Part shown: piece after piece, positions 44,440 through 52,641 of the stretch
Numbering within the stretch: position 1 is the stretch's first letter
How the letters are laid out: every line of letters begins with the position of its first letter
Source of the DNA: Candidatus Manganitrophus noduliformans
GTDB lineage: Bacteria > Nitrospirota > Nitrospiria > SBBL01 > Manganitrophaceae
Assembly (NCBI RefSeq): GCF_012184425.1
Contig: NZ_VTOW01000001.1
Coordinates: 496,001 to 560,000 of the forward strand
Reading direction: 5' to 3'
Length of the DNA stretch: 64,000 nt
Notes under the pieces: model-generated
What the model was told of the DNA's origin: nothing
The model's database searches: none
The model's input: the letters and a program-made list of their open reading frames with translations, nothing else
Translations under genes and position numbers: made by a program

Positions 44440-44855
44440 TATTTGCCGGCAGGCAAGAAAGGATATTTCTTTTGAACACGTTCCGGCGTCCAGCTTTCAT
44501 TCGCTGAAATCAGACGGTCGATCTCTTCCGGATAGGCTGTGTAATAACCCAGGACAGACTGAATCTGCTGCTCGGTCAACCAGTGATAGGCTTGGCGGAG
44601 CCGTTGCAGGCTCTCACCCACACTCTGATAAGCGGCGATTACCTCCCATACTTCGATGCCTGTGCCGGCCACCCTCGCCCGCCGGCCCTTGACCCCTTCT
44701 GTGAAGATAATTCCCGGACAGCGATGGGTTTTTACGGCTTCTTCCAACAACTCATTGGCGACACTGGAAAAGTCCTTTTGGCGCTCCTCGGCGATCTGCT
44801 CGATTTCCTTTAAAACTTCCTTTGGAATCCTCAAGCTTTTCTGTATACTCGCCAT
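44439..44855 (-). CDS. DUF433 antitoxin with N-terminal RHH-like region
   Basis: 138 residues from ATG 44855 (AGGAGG at six bases; a preceding ATG at 44858 is too close to it). Residues ~1-45 resemble a ribbon-helix-helix DNA-binding segment (KSLRIPKEVLKEIEQIAEER), and residues ~55-120 are a DUF433 domain (VAGTGIEVWEVIAAYQSVGE, YHWLTEQQIQSVLGYYTAYP). It would neutralise the DUF5615 toxin encoded next and repress the operon. A minus-strand promoter with TTGACA lies just upstream. Confidence 0.88.
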   Translation of the reverse strand: MASIQKSLRIPKEVLKEIEQIAEERQKDFSSVANELLEEAVKTHRCPGIIFTEGVKGRRARVAGTGIEVWEVIAAYQSVGESLQRLRQAYHWLTEQQIQSVLGYYTAYPEEIDRLISANESWTPERVQKKYPFLPAGK

Positions 44856-44878
44856 CATAGACCTCCTTGTATGCTTTC

Positions 44879-44907
44879 AGCCTACAATAGAATACAGTGT
44901 ATGTCAA
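44879..44907 (-). promoter_or_regulatory. promoter of the DUF433/DUF5615 operon
   Basis: Minus-strand TTGACA (44907-44902), 17-base spacer, weak -10 TAGGCT (44884-44879). The spacer contains ATACAGTGTAT-like symmetry that could be the antitoxin operator. Confidence 0.45.
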
Positions 44908-45108
44908 TTTCCCGGATGATCAGTGCAAGAGATCACATAAAATATGATTTTCCGGTCAGGTTCCCCTGAGATCCGACTCTTTTGCTTCTTTAGGGAAGCG
45001 GGTGGGGGATAATCCAATCGGGTGATTGATCCGCCAAATTTCTTTATCGTACGATGGAAGTATTCAGCACAACCTGATCATCCGCATGATTGATAAGGAG
45101 AGTAAACG

Positions 45109-45609
45109 ATGATGAAGCAGATCGGAATGGGACTTCTGGCCGGCGTCGCCGGGACGGCGGCGTTGACCGCCGTTGTGCAGTTGGAAAAGAGGGCGTTGCC
45201 CTGGGGGCAAAAACACAATGCCCTCTTTCCGCACAAGGTGGTGAAGAAAGCCGAAAACTTTTTCGGGATTCAGGGGCGGCTGAGCGGGAACGCGGAGACG
45301 GCCGCCATTCAAGGATCGAACTTCGCGTATGGGACCCTCATGGGAGCGCTTTACGGCTGGTCGGCCCCCAAGTTGAATGTCTCTCCCTGGGTTTCGGGGC
45401 CGCTCTTCGGGTTGGCCCTCTGGGCGATCGGGCTTTCGGGATGGGTTCCCGGAATCGGGGCGGAGCGTCCTCCCTGGAAAAAAGCGCCGATGCAGGCGGC
45501 CATGCCGATTCTCTCGCATCTGGCCTTTGGGTTGGCGGCTGCGGCGGTGCTTCAAAGCTACGAAAAAAAGCAGGGATTCTTCAAGAAAAGACGGCTCCTC
45601 TCCGTGTAA
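45109..45609 (+). CDS. small polytopic membrane protein
   Basis: 166 residues from ATG 45109, preceded by AAGGAG. About four hydrophobic segments are visible (residues ~5-24, ~70-90, ~95-115, ~130-150), including GMGLLAGVAGTAALTAVVQL and GPLFGLALWAIGLSGWVPG. The plan resembles DUF1440/YagU-like membrane proteins, but I am not certain of the family. Basic ends (KKRRLLSV) suggest a cytoplasmic C-terminus. It appears monocistronic; function unknown. Confidence 0.75.
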   Translation: MMKQIGMGLLAGVAGTAALTAVVQLEKRALPWGQKHNALFPHKVVKKAENFFGIQGRLSGNAETAAIQGSNFAYGTLMGALYGWSAPKLNVSPWVSGPLFGLALWAIGLSGWVPGIGAERPPWKKAPMQAAMPILSHLAFGLAAAAVLQSYEKKQGFFKKRRLLSV

Positions 45610-45710
45610 CCTTCTCCCTCTTGCCTTGAGACAACGATCGGAAAGCGGATCCCTCTCCTCCTGATTTTCGGGTATACTTTGAAGGAATTGAACAGAAGGA
45701 GGAGGAGATC

Positions 45711-45947
45711 ATGGAACGGATACTGACTGCAATTCTTTCAACGATTTTACCCGGGGCCGGCCAACTGCTTCAACACCGATGGGTCAAGGGGGCCGTGTTC
45801 CTGGTAATCGCAATGGTGATCAGCGGGGTCGTCCGGCGTCAGGCGATGGGAGAGGGAAATATTTCCCTTTCTTTGCAGATGATCCTCGTGGCGATGGCGG
45901 TTTGGAGCGCCGTCGACGCGTATATGCTGGCGCCGACGAAGAAATAG
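45711..45947 (+). CDS. small two-helix membrane protein
   Basis: 78 residues from ATG 45711 (AGGAGG upstream). It opens with ILSTILPGAGQLLQHRWVKG, the 'PGxGQ' motif common to small TM2/DUF5683-like membrane proteins, followed by two hydrophobic helices (residues ~28-43 and ~55-72). Function unknown. It stands alone between the previous membrane-protein gene and a GC-rich repeat. Confidence 0.75.
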   Translation: MERILTAILSTILPGAGQLLQHRWVKGAVFLVIAMVISGVVRRQAMGEGNISLSLQMILVAMAVWSAVDAYMLAPTKK

Positions 45948-45960
45948 AGCGGTAAACACT

Positions 45961-46016
45961 GAATGGGGCTTCGCCCCAAGCCCCACCGTGGGGTGTGGGG
46001 CGAGCAGCCCCGCTAC
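45961..46016. repeat. short GC-rich inverted repeat related to the 37.5-38.1 kb element
   Basis: AATGGGGCTTCGCCCCAAGC followed by CCCACCGTGGGG and TGTGGGGCGAGCAGCCCC. The same opening words occur at 37454-37475 and, inverted, near 38044-38064, so these are members of one repeat family. Confidence 0.6.
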
Positions 46017-46108
46017 AGTAATTTTCCTTGATTCCCTTTATATTTCAGATTAAACTCAACCCCGAATTGATCCGGTCCATCGGGGACCGTAACTGCACTG
46101 GAGAATCG

Positions 46109-46534
46109 ATGCGACTGCTTGTCGTTCTTTTTACAATTTTAACGTTGGCCTTGGTCTCTCCGCTCGGAGCTGCCGGCGATGCAAAAAAGGAGAATGTGGT
46201 GAAGACGGCCTCTGGTTTAGAATACGTTGATCTGGTAGAGGGAAAAGGGGCCAGCCCCACAAAGGGACAGACGGTGATCGTCCACTACACCGGCTGGCTG
46301 ACCGATGGGAAAAAATTCGACAGCTCGGTCGACCGAAATGAGCCGTTCGCCTTTCAAATCGGCGTCGGGCAGGTGATTCGAGGATGGGACGAAGGGGTCT
46401 CCACGATGAAAGTCGGCGGAAAGCGGAAATTGACCATCCCGCCCGATCTCGGCTACGGCAAGCGGGGCGCCGGCGGGGTCATCCCCCCGAATGCGACCCT
46501 CGTCTTTGACGTGGAGCTGCTCGACATCAAATAA
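46109..46534 (+). CDS. exported FKBP-type peptidyl-prolyl isomerase
   Basis: 141 residues from ATG 46109 (GGAGA upstream). The N-terminal signal [20 protein letters not shown] is followed by one FKBP domain: [76 protein letters not shown] periplasmic or secreted proline isomerase/chaperone. Longer in-frame starts would bury the signal. A strong terminator follows directly. Confidence 0.94.
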   Translation: MRLLVVLFTILTLALVSPLGAAGDAKKENVVKTASGLEYVDLVEGKGASPTKGQTVIVHYTGWLTDGKKFDSSVDRNEPFAFQIGVGQVIRGWDEGVSTMKVGGKRKLTIPPDLGYGKRGAGGVIPPNATLVFDVELLDIK

Positions 46535-46549
46535 CGTCGTTGTTGTTTC

Positions 46550-46592
46550 CGGCCGCTCAAGGGGATCGCCGCCTTGAGCGGCCGATTTTTAT
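46550..46592 (+). terminator. strong intrinsic terminator after FKBP gene
   Basis: Stem CGGCCGCTCAAGG (46550-46562) with CCTTGAGCGGCCG (46572-46584), a perfect 13-bp stem followed by ATTTTTATT. The stem overlaps the last codons and stop of the convergent MOSC gene. Confidence 0.92.
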
Positions 46593-47078
46593 TGCCACCG
46601 CGTCGCCCGGGCGAAGGGTTCCCCCTTTCTTGACGACGCCGACAATGCCGCGTTTCCCCATCACTTCATAAAGAACGCGCTTGTGCCAGACGTTTAGATT
46701 GGCGCACGGCTCGTTCTGCTCGGTCACCTCCACAACGACCCCGCTTTCAAAAGAGAGCTGATCTCCCTCGGAGAGATTCGAGAGGTCTCCGATTCCCTCC
46801 ACGAGAATATTCTCTCCGAAGCCTCCGTGCGGAATGGCGATCCCGAACCGGCGCTGGAGATCATCGATCACCTCTTTGGCCACGACGCTGATTTGGCGGT
46901 CATTTCGCTTTACCAGACCGGTCCGGCGGCTCCGCCTCTTCGGACCGGCATGAGCGTCCCCCTCCACGCCGTATCGGCCGATGAGGATCCGATCCTCCGG
47001 TTGTTTGAGAAGTCCCGCGGTCGGGCTTCGGCAGACGGCGACGACCCGTCCGGTTTCTTTTTTCTGTTTTTTCATCAA
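46557..47078 (-). CDS. MOSC-domain protein
   Basis: 173 residues. The MOSC core shows GVEGDAHAGPKRRS, QISVVAKEVIDDLQ, HGGFGENILVEGI and VEVTEQNEPCANLNVW, whose Cys corresponds to the conserved MOSC cysteine. Such proteins deliver or use sulfur for molybdenum cofactor-related enzymes, or detoxify N-hydroxylated compounds. No cofactor gene is nearby. It is convergent with the FKBP gene and its stop lies inside the FKBP terminator stem. Confidence 0.9.
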   Translation of the reverse strand: MMKKQKKETGRVVAVCRSPTAGLLKQPEDRILIGRYGVEGDAHAGPKRRSRRTGLVKRNDRQISVVAKEVIDDLQRRFGIAIPHGGFGENILVEGIGDLSNLSEGDQLSFESGVVVEVTEQNEPCANLNVWHKRVLYEVMGKRGIVGVVKKGGTLRPGDAVAIKIGRSRRRSP

Positions 47079-47153
47079 TCGTAAGGCGTTGCGTAAGGCA
47101 TTGGCGTAAGGCGTTGGGGCGAGGCGGCGTCCCGCCCCACCCCGTTTTCTTTT

Positions 47154-48401
47154 TCAGGCCGCTTCCTGTTGCCCCAGTAATGATTCGCTTTCTTGAGGAG
47201 GGTGGTAAGGGATCGTGATGGTAAATACGGGGTGTCCCCTCGGCCGCCGATTCATCTCAATCTTGCCGCCGATTTGATCGAGCAACTCCTTCGCCACGGC
47301 GACACCGAGGCCGGTGCTCTCTCCCTGCCGCTGCGCCGCGACGCGGAAAAAATCTTCAAACACATCGGAGAGGGGTTCCAATTGTTTCCCGCTTCCGGTC
47401 AAGGTGACCGCGACGCTCCTTTGCTCCGTCAGATCTCTCACGCTGATTGTTAATGTCGCATGATGAATAAACTTGATGAGATTGCTTGCGAGGTTAAAAA
47501 AGATCCTCCGGAGCCGGATCGGGTCGCTCACGATGTTCGGCGGCGCCGTTCCATCCTTCCACTTCAGACGGACCCGCCTCTGGCGAAGGAGAGGACGGAT
47601 CGAGGCAAAAAGGCTCTCTAAAAGCTGGGGGAGGGAGACCTCCGTTGTCAGAACCGGCATCGGGCGGCTTTGTGCTCCGGAGAGATCGAGCAGACGGTCG
47701 ACCAGTTTCGACAGCGACCGGGTGTAAGCGACGATCCGCTGGGCCACGTCGCGCTGGGCCGGGGTGACCTTTCCGAACTTTTCATCCTGGAGGAGCTGGC
47801 CGTAGCCGAGGATGATGTTGAGCGGCGTTCGAATTTCGTGGGAGAGGTCGGTCAGGAGGTGGTTTTTGTATTGATTTGCCTGCTCAAGCTCGAGATGTTG
47901 CGCCGCGAGGTCGAGGTGGGATTGGTCCAAAAGGGACATGATTCGCTCCCGCTCCCGAACGTCCATCTGAAGCCGTTCCCGTTCCTCTTCCAGCTCAGCG
48001 AGGGTCTCTTCCAGCTGGGTTTGAATCGCAACCTCTTGGGCCAGATCGGTTATCGAGATCATCCAGCCGGCGGTCGTTCCTGTTGAATCCCGGATCGGCC
48101 AGAGCGTTGCATTCCAGAAATGATCGCAATGACCCGGCTCACCGGGGAGAGAGGGGGTCAGATCGTTCAATTCGACCGCCTCTCCGGCGGAGGCGGCCTG
48201 ATGGAGGCCTTGCTCTATCCGATCTTTCGTTTCAGGAAAAAATTCGTAAAGGGATCGGCCGACCAACTCCTTCGGCTCTTTCCCGAAGAGATCGGCATAA
48301 GCAGGGGTGACAAAGCGATAGGTTTGTTTTAAATCGATCCATGCGCTGCTGACGGGGAGATGTAAAAATAGATCGGATAAAATTTCATCTTTCAACGCCA
48401 T
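47154..48401 (-). CDS. PAS-domain histidine kinase, degenerate ATP-binding motif
   Basis: 415 residues from ATG 48401 (AAAGGAG upstream); starts further upstream are possible. Residues ~10-120 form a PAS domain (DLFLHLPVSSAWIDLKQTYR, SLYEFFPETKD), then a coiled coil (~130-185), then the phosphoacceptor DLSHEIRTPLN. The ATPase domain has a good N box (FNLASNLIKF) and G2 box (STGLGVAVAKELL), but the G1 box reads LTGSGKQ and lacks the Asp that binds adenine. It has no membrane helix, so it is cytoplasmic. No response regulator gene is adjacent. Confidence 0.9.
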   Translation of the reverse strand: MALKDEILSDLFLHLPVSSAWIDLKQTYRFVTPAYADLFGKEPKELVGRSLYEFFPETKDRIEQGLHQAASAGEAVELNDLTPSLPGEPGHCDHFWNATLWPIRDSTGTTAGWMISITDLAQEVAIQTQLEETLAELEEERERLQMDVRERERIMSLLDQSHLDLAAQHLELEQANQYKNHLLTDLSHEIRTPLNIILGYGQLLQDEKFGKVTPAQRDVAQRIVAYTRSLSKLVDRLLDLSGAQSRPMPVLTTEVSLPQLLESLFASIRPLLRQRRVRLKWKDGTAPPNIVSDPIRLRRIFFNLASNLIKFIHHATLTISVRDLTEQRSVAVTLTGSGKQLEPLSDVFEDFFRVAAQRQGESTGLGVAVAKELLDQIGGKIEMNRRPRGHPVFTITIPYHPPQESESLLGQQEAA

Positions 48402-48587
48402 CTTTTCTTTCACTCCTTTCATTCTTATCATCGTACCGCCCGACTTGAGCGAAAGCAACCCCTTACTGTTCGGAGTAGGTAGTGAACGGGTCATTCTCTT
48501 CCGTATAACTTGACATCCATTTTCACCTTTGAAATAATCATCACCAATTCGATTATTCGTAGATCGATCATTTGGACGTTTCGAAAA

Positions 48588-48950
48588 ATGCGAAGACTTT
48601 TCGTTCTGTTTCTGATAGGATGGCTCGCCGTTGAAGCCCCTCCGGCCGGTTGGCTGGGGTTGACGGTTCAGGAGTTGACCCCCCAGATCGCGATGCGGCT
48701 CGGTCTCCGGGTTCGGGAGGGGGTTTTTGTGGCGGCGGTTCAGTCGGGGAGCCCCGCCGACCGTGGGGGAATTCGGGCGGGCGACGTCCTTCTCTCCCTC
48801 GACGGAAAAAAGATCGCAACTCCCGAGGCGCTTCGCCAGGAAGTTTCAAAGATCTCCCCGGGGACATCGATTGCGGTGACCCTCTACCGCGATCAACGAG
48901 AGAGAACGGTTCAGATCTCGGTCGGCGCTCCGCCGAGGGAAGCGGTTTGA
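48588..48950 (+). CDS. exported single-PDZ-domain protein
   Basis: 120 residues from ATG 48588; MRRLFVLFLIGWLAVEAPPA is a signal or anchor. The rest is one PDZ domain of the HtrA/DegP type: WLGLTVQELTPQIAMRLGLR, GVFVAAVQSGSPADRGGIRA, GDVLLSLDGKKI. No protease domain is present, so it likely binds C-terminal peptides in the periplasm as an adaptor. The next small gene starts one base after the stop. Confidence 0.85.
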   Translation: MRRLFVLFLIGWLAVEAPPAGWLGLTVQELTPQIAMRLGLRVREGVFVAAVQSGSPADRGGIRAGDVLLSLDGKKIATPEALRQEVSKISPGTSIAVTLYRDQRERTVQISVGAPPREAV

Positions 48951-48951
48951 A

Positions 48952-49200
48952 GTGAGCACTCAGCAGGAAAAAGGACAACAAAAGGAGATGCTCCGTTTGG
49001 TCACGGCGCTCCGCGAGCTCCTTCCCGATCTTCTTTTGACGTTCGGGGCGGTCGAACGGCTCCATCCTCCGCCCGATCTGCTGGCGCGCATCGCGGCCCT
49101 TCGGACGAAGCTCGAAGGGGTTGCCGAGGAGGCCCGGCGGCTCGAAGAGGCGGCCGACTGCATGCCGGCCGCGGAGAGAGGACGGCAGCAGCGCTTGTGA
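48952..49200 (+). CDS. small helical hypothetical protein
   Basis: 82 residues from GTG 48952, one base after the PDZ gene, so probably co-translated. It is entirely helical and charged (LVTALRELLPDLLLTFGAVE, LLARIAALRTKLEGVAEEAR), possibly a short coiled coil. No family recognised. Confidence 0.6.
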   Translation: MSTQQEKGQQKEMLRLVTALRELLPDLLLTFGAVERLHPPPDLLARIAALRTKLEGVAEEARRLEEAADCMPAAERGRQQRL

Positions 49201-49222
49201 TTGCCGAGGAGCCGGTTCATCC

Positions 49223-49366
49223 TTGATCAAACGAAAAAACACGAAGGCGGCGCTGGCGAAAGACGTCCAGCAGACCAACCGATGGGGCTGCGGCTGCGTT
49301 GTCCTTTTTCTCGTCGGAATCGTCGTGGCGATGATCGTCGCCGGCTACCTCCAAACCCAACCGTAG
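49223..49366 (+). CDS. 47-residue single-pass membrane protein
   Basis: TTG 49223 with GAGGAG 15 bases upstream. A basic N-terminus (IKRKNTKAALAKDV) is followed by one membrane helix (VVLFLVGIVVAMIVAGYL). It lies in the PDZ - small helical - this - comEC series with short gaps. Function unknown; existence is inferred from the membrane pattern and spacing. Confidence 0.5.
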   Translation: MIKRKNTKAALAKDVQQTNRWGCGCVVLFLVGIVVAMIVAGYLQTQP

Positions 49367-49423
49367 TCCCATCCGGGATCTCGACGGGGCGGCGGCTTCG
49401 CGGGGCGATCAGGAGCGTGATCG

Positions 49424-51922
49424 TTGGGGAAAAGACCCTTCATCGCGATCACCGTTTCCTTCATCACCGGCCTGGCGCTCGGAGAGCTCTTCTCGTATTT
49501 CCCGCTCACCCTGATCTTTTTTCTTTTCTGCTTTCTGTTATTCGACCGGCGATTCAGGCAGGGAGCGCTTCTCCCCGTTGCGCTCCTCTTCTGCGCCGGC
49601 GCCGGATTGCTTCTCCAGCAACTCGTCTCGACCCCCTTTCGCCCGGGAGACCTGAGGCGGTATATCGACCAGGGGGAGATCGATCTTGTGGCCCGGATCG
49701 ATCGGCCCCCGCAGCATTTCGCGAAACAGGTCCTTCTTCAGATGGAGGGGATCGAGATCCATGGCGATTCCATCCAACCGGTCCACGGCTCCTTTCGGCT
49801 CACGATTTATCATCCCGATGCCCCCTTCGAATACGGTGATCGCCTCCGGATGCGGATCCGCCTGCGCCGTCCCCAACAATTCGGCACGCCGGGGGCGTTC
49901 CCCTACGCCGACTACCGGGAGCGGGAAGGTTGGAGCGGGTCGGCGGGCCTTTCCGATCTCGGCCGGATTCAAAAAATCGGAGAGGAGGGAAATCCGCTCC
50001 TCAAGTCGATCTACCGGGGGCGCGAGCGGATTCGGCGGAAGATCCTCGCCTCGCTGGAAGGGGCGCCGGCGGCCCTCCTGCTGGCACTGATCATCGGCGA
50101 AACCGGTTATTTGACCGATCCGATCCGGGAGCGCTTCTCGGCCTCGGGGACCACCCACATTCTCTCCATTTCCGGCTCGCATCTGGCGCTGGTTTCGGTT
50201 TTGATTTTCGGCGCCGCGCGGTGGCTTCTCCTTCATCTTCCCGCCCCCCTTTTGCTTCGGCTCTCTCTCTGGAAGATCCCCTCCCAGTGGGCCGCCCTGG
50301 CGACGGCGGTGCCGGTCGCCTTCTACGCCCTCTTGGCCGGGGGAGAGGTCGCGACGATCCGCTCGCTGGCGATGATTTCGGTTTACCTTTTCTCGATCTG
50401 GATCGGCCGAAGCGGCGAGGTGAAAACGACCCTCTCCCTGGCGGCGCTTCTGATCATCGGCTTTCATCCGCAAGCCGTTTTCAACCTCTCGTTCCAGCTC
50501 TCTTTCCTTTCGGTCCTGATGATCGCGTTGACCTTTTCCTGGTGGAAGGGGGCTTTCCCGGCCGCCCCGGCGGAAGAGGAACGGTCGCGCTATCGGACTT
50601 ATCTGATCGAGCCGGGGCGGCTGATGCTCCTCTCGACCCTGGGGGCGACATTGGGAACCGCGCCGCTGACCCTTTTCTATTTCCATCAATTCAGCTGGAT
50701 CGGACTGTTTGCCAATCTTCTTCTGATCCCCCTCGCCGGTTGGATCATCGTTCCCTTGGGTCTTCTCTCCGCCCTCCTCTCCCTTTTAGGAGGAGAGGGC
50801 TTTCCCTTGGCCGGAGGGCATCAACTCCTCGGATCGTTTTATGATCGCCTCACCGGATTTTTTGCCGAGTTCCCGGGCGCCGATTTCCACGCCGCCGCGC
50901 CTCCGCTCTGGATCATCGTCCTTTTTTACGGGGTGACGATCTGGATGCTCGTCCGCGGGGTCTCCTGGAAATGGATGGCGCCGTCCGTCGCCGCTTTCTT
51001 CATATTTTTTCTCGGGGCGGGGAGCGTTCGATTTCCTCCGGAGCGGCTGCGGGTCAGCTTCATCGACGTGGCCCAGGGGGATGCGACCCTGATTGAATTC
51101 CCCCGCGGGAAGACGATGTTAGTCGACGGGGGGGCAGGGGGCGGGTTCGACGTCGGAAGGATCGCCGTCGCCCCCTACCTTTGGGAGCGGGGAATTCGAA
51201 CGATCGACTATCTGGTCGGGACCCACCCGCAGATGGATCATATCGGCGGGCTTTCCTACATCGTTCGAAAATTCGATGTCAAAGAGACCTGGACCAACGG
51301 CCGGCCGCGCGATCTTCCGTTCTATCAGGCCTTCTCCGAGGCGCTTGAAGCGAAGGGGCTTCGACCGAAGGTGATCTCCTCCGAAGCGCCGCCGATGGAG
51401 ATCGACGGCTGCCGGCTTTTCTTCCTCAATCCTCCCGCAATCAATCCCCTTGAGGAAGAGGCGCTCAATGATCAGTCGATCGTTCTCCGGCTCGTTTGTC
51501 CCGATCTGGGCGAAAAGGGATTCTCTCTTCTCCTCACCGGGGATATCGAACGGGGCGGGGAGCGACGCCTGCTGGAAAGCGGGACAGATCTGAAGAGCAC
51601 CGTCCTGAAAGTTCCTCACCATGGAAGCATCAGCTCCTTGGATCTTTTGTTTCTCTCCGCCGTCTCGCCCGAAGCGGCGCTCTTTTCGGTCGGCCGAAAC
51701 AATCCATACCGGCATCCGCATCCCGATGTGCTTGCCGCCTACCAGGCCCTTCCCGCCGAGATTTATCGGACCGATCGAGACGGCGCCGTCGTGATCGAGA
51801 CCGACTCGTCGGGATGGCGATTGAAGCGTTATCGAGAGAGCCGGATACAAAAAATCCGCTGGCGTTCTTCCCTTCCGACTCAAGAGTGGGAGAATTTAAA
51901 AAGGGCGTTCTCGCGGTTCTAG
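49424..51922 (+). CDS. comEC: ComEC/Rec2-family competence channel protein
   Basis: 832 residues from TTG 49424 (AGGAG at eight bases). Order: two N-terminal membrane helices, a DUF4131 OB-like soluble domain (~60-190), the competence domain with about eight helices (~210-520; HILSISGSHLALVSVLIFG), and a C-terminal metallo-beta-lactamase-like domain (FIDVAQGDATLIEFPRGKTM, THPQMDHIGG, LTGDIERGGE, VPHHGSISS). The usual HxHxDH motif is altered here (THPQMDHIGG), as in many ComEC proteins. It would pass single-stranded DNA through the inner membrane during natural transformation. No other com genes are in the window. Confidence 0.95.
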   Translation: MGKRPFIAITVSFITGLALGELFSYFPLTLIFFLFCFLLFDRRFRQGALLPVALLFCAGAGLLLQQLVSTPFRPGDLRRYIDQGEIDLVARIDRPPQHFAKQVLLQMEGIEIHGDSIQPVHGSFRLTIYHPDAPFEYGDRLRMRIRLRRPQQFGTPGAFPYADYREREGWSGSAGLSDLGRIQKIGEEGNPLLKSIYRGRERIRRKILASLEGAPAALLLALIIGETGYLTDPIRERFSASGTTHILSISGSHLALVSVLIFGAARWLLLHLPAPLLLRLSLWKIPSQWAALATAVPVAFYALLAGGEVATIRSLAMISVYLFSIWIGRSGEVKTTLSLAALLIIGFHPQAVFNLSFQLSFLSVLMIALTFSWWKGAFPAAPAEEERSRYRTYLIEPGRLMLLSTLGATLGTAPLTLFYFHQFSWIGLFANLLLIPLAGWIIVPLGLLSALLSLLGGEGFPLAGGHQLLGSFYDRLTGFFAEFPGADFHAAAPPLWIIVLFYGVTIWMLVRGVSWKWMAPSVAAFFIFFLGAGSVRFPPERLRVSFIDVAQGDATLIEFPRGKTMLVDGGAGGGFDVGRIAVAPYLWERGIRTIDYLVGTHPQMDHIGGLSYIVRKFDVKETWTNGRPRDLPFYQAFSEALEAKGLRPKVISSEAPPMEIDGCRLFFLNPPAINPLEEEALNDQSIVLRLVCPDLGEKGFSLLLTGDIERGGERRLLESGTDLKSTVLKVPHHGSISSLDLLFLSAVSPEAALFSVGRNNPYRHPHPDVLAAYQALPAEIYRTDRDGAVVIETDSSGWRLKRYRESRIQKIRWRSSLPTQEWENLKRAFSRF

Positions 51923-52064
51923 GAGAGACGCGCCGATCCGCGCGCGCGAAGACGACGCATTTGACAATTTACTATTTTATTATAAACTTGGTTAGGTAAA
52001 CGGCTTATCCTGTTTTGGGATAGCCATCCGAACGCAATAGAAAGATTGTGAAAAGGGGTCCAGC

Positions 52065-52442
52065 ATGGATAATGAGGATACGATTCATCCCGAGTCATCT
52101 CCGGTGACCGATCCTCGAAAGTGCCTTCCCTGCCTGGTCGTCATTTCGGGCAAAACACTTGGGAAGAAATATATGCTGGACCAGAAACAGATCCTGGTCG
52201 GCCGGGGGGATCAGGTCCAGATCTCGATCGATGAGAAGACCGTCTCGCGAAATCACGCCGAGTTTTATCGGAAGAATAATCAAACGATGGTCAAGGATCT
52301 CCACAGCAAGAACGGAATTTACGTCAATGATATCAAAGTCATCGGCTCCGCGTTGAAGGACGGCGATCTCATCCGGATCGGAACCACCGTCTTCAAATTC
52401 GTCGGCGGAGGGAATCTCGAAGGGCAGTATTATCAGGCGTAA
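52065..52442 (+). CDS. FHA-domain protein
   Basis: 125 residues. After a ~25-residue acidic N-terminus comes one FHA domain: ILVGRGDQVQISID, SRNHAEFYR, LHSKNGIYVND and LKDGDLIRIGTTVFKF. GR..., SxxH and N residues that bind phosphothreonine are present. No kinase or phosphatase gene is adjacent, and no GGDEF or other output domain is attached, although similar FHA domains often come fused to GGDEF in Nitrospirota-type genomes. Probably a phosphothreonine reader with an unlinked partner. Confidence 0.92.
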   Translation: MDNEDTIHPESSPVTDPRKCLPCLVVISGKTLGKKYMLDQKQILVGRGDQVQISIDEKTVSRNHAEFYRKNNQTMVKDLHSKNGIYVNDIKVIGSALKDGDLIRIGTTVFKFVGGGNLEGQYYQA

Positions 52443-52641
52443 TCAGATACAAAGACCATCCGTCCCAAGTTTACCAACCGCTTATTTCCCCCTCTCGTGG
52501 TTCCATAAGACACTTCCAGTTTCTTCTTTTCCCTGACGATTTGACAAGATTGGCGATTGTACGGGGTTTCTATCTTTGACCCGCCGTCCTCTTCTCCGCG
52601 CGCAGACAAGATAGGGATGCTGGGCTATACTTTGAAAGAAT

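Noticed and set aside
51961-51989. TTGACA at 51961 as promoter for the FHA gene
   Set aside because: The only -10-like boxes are 11 or 14 bases away, outside the normal 16-18 spacing.
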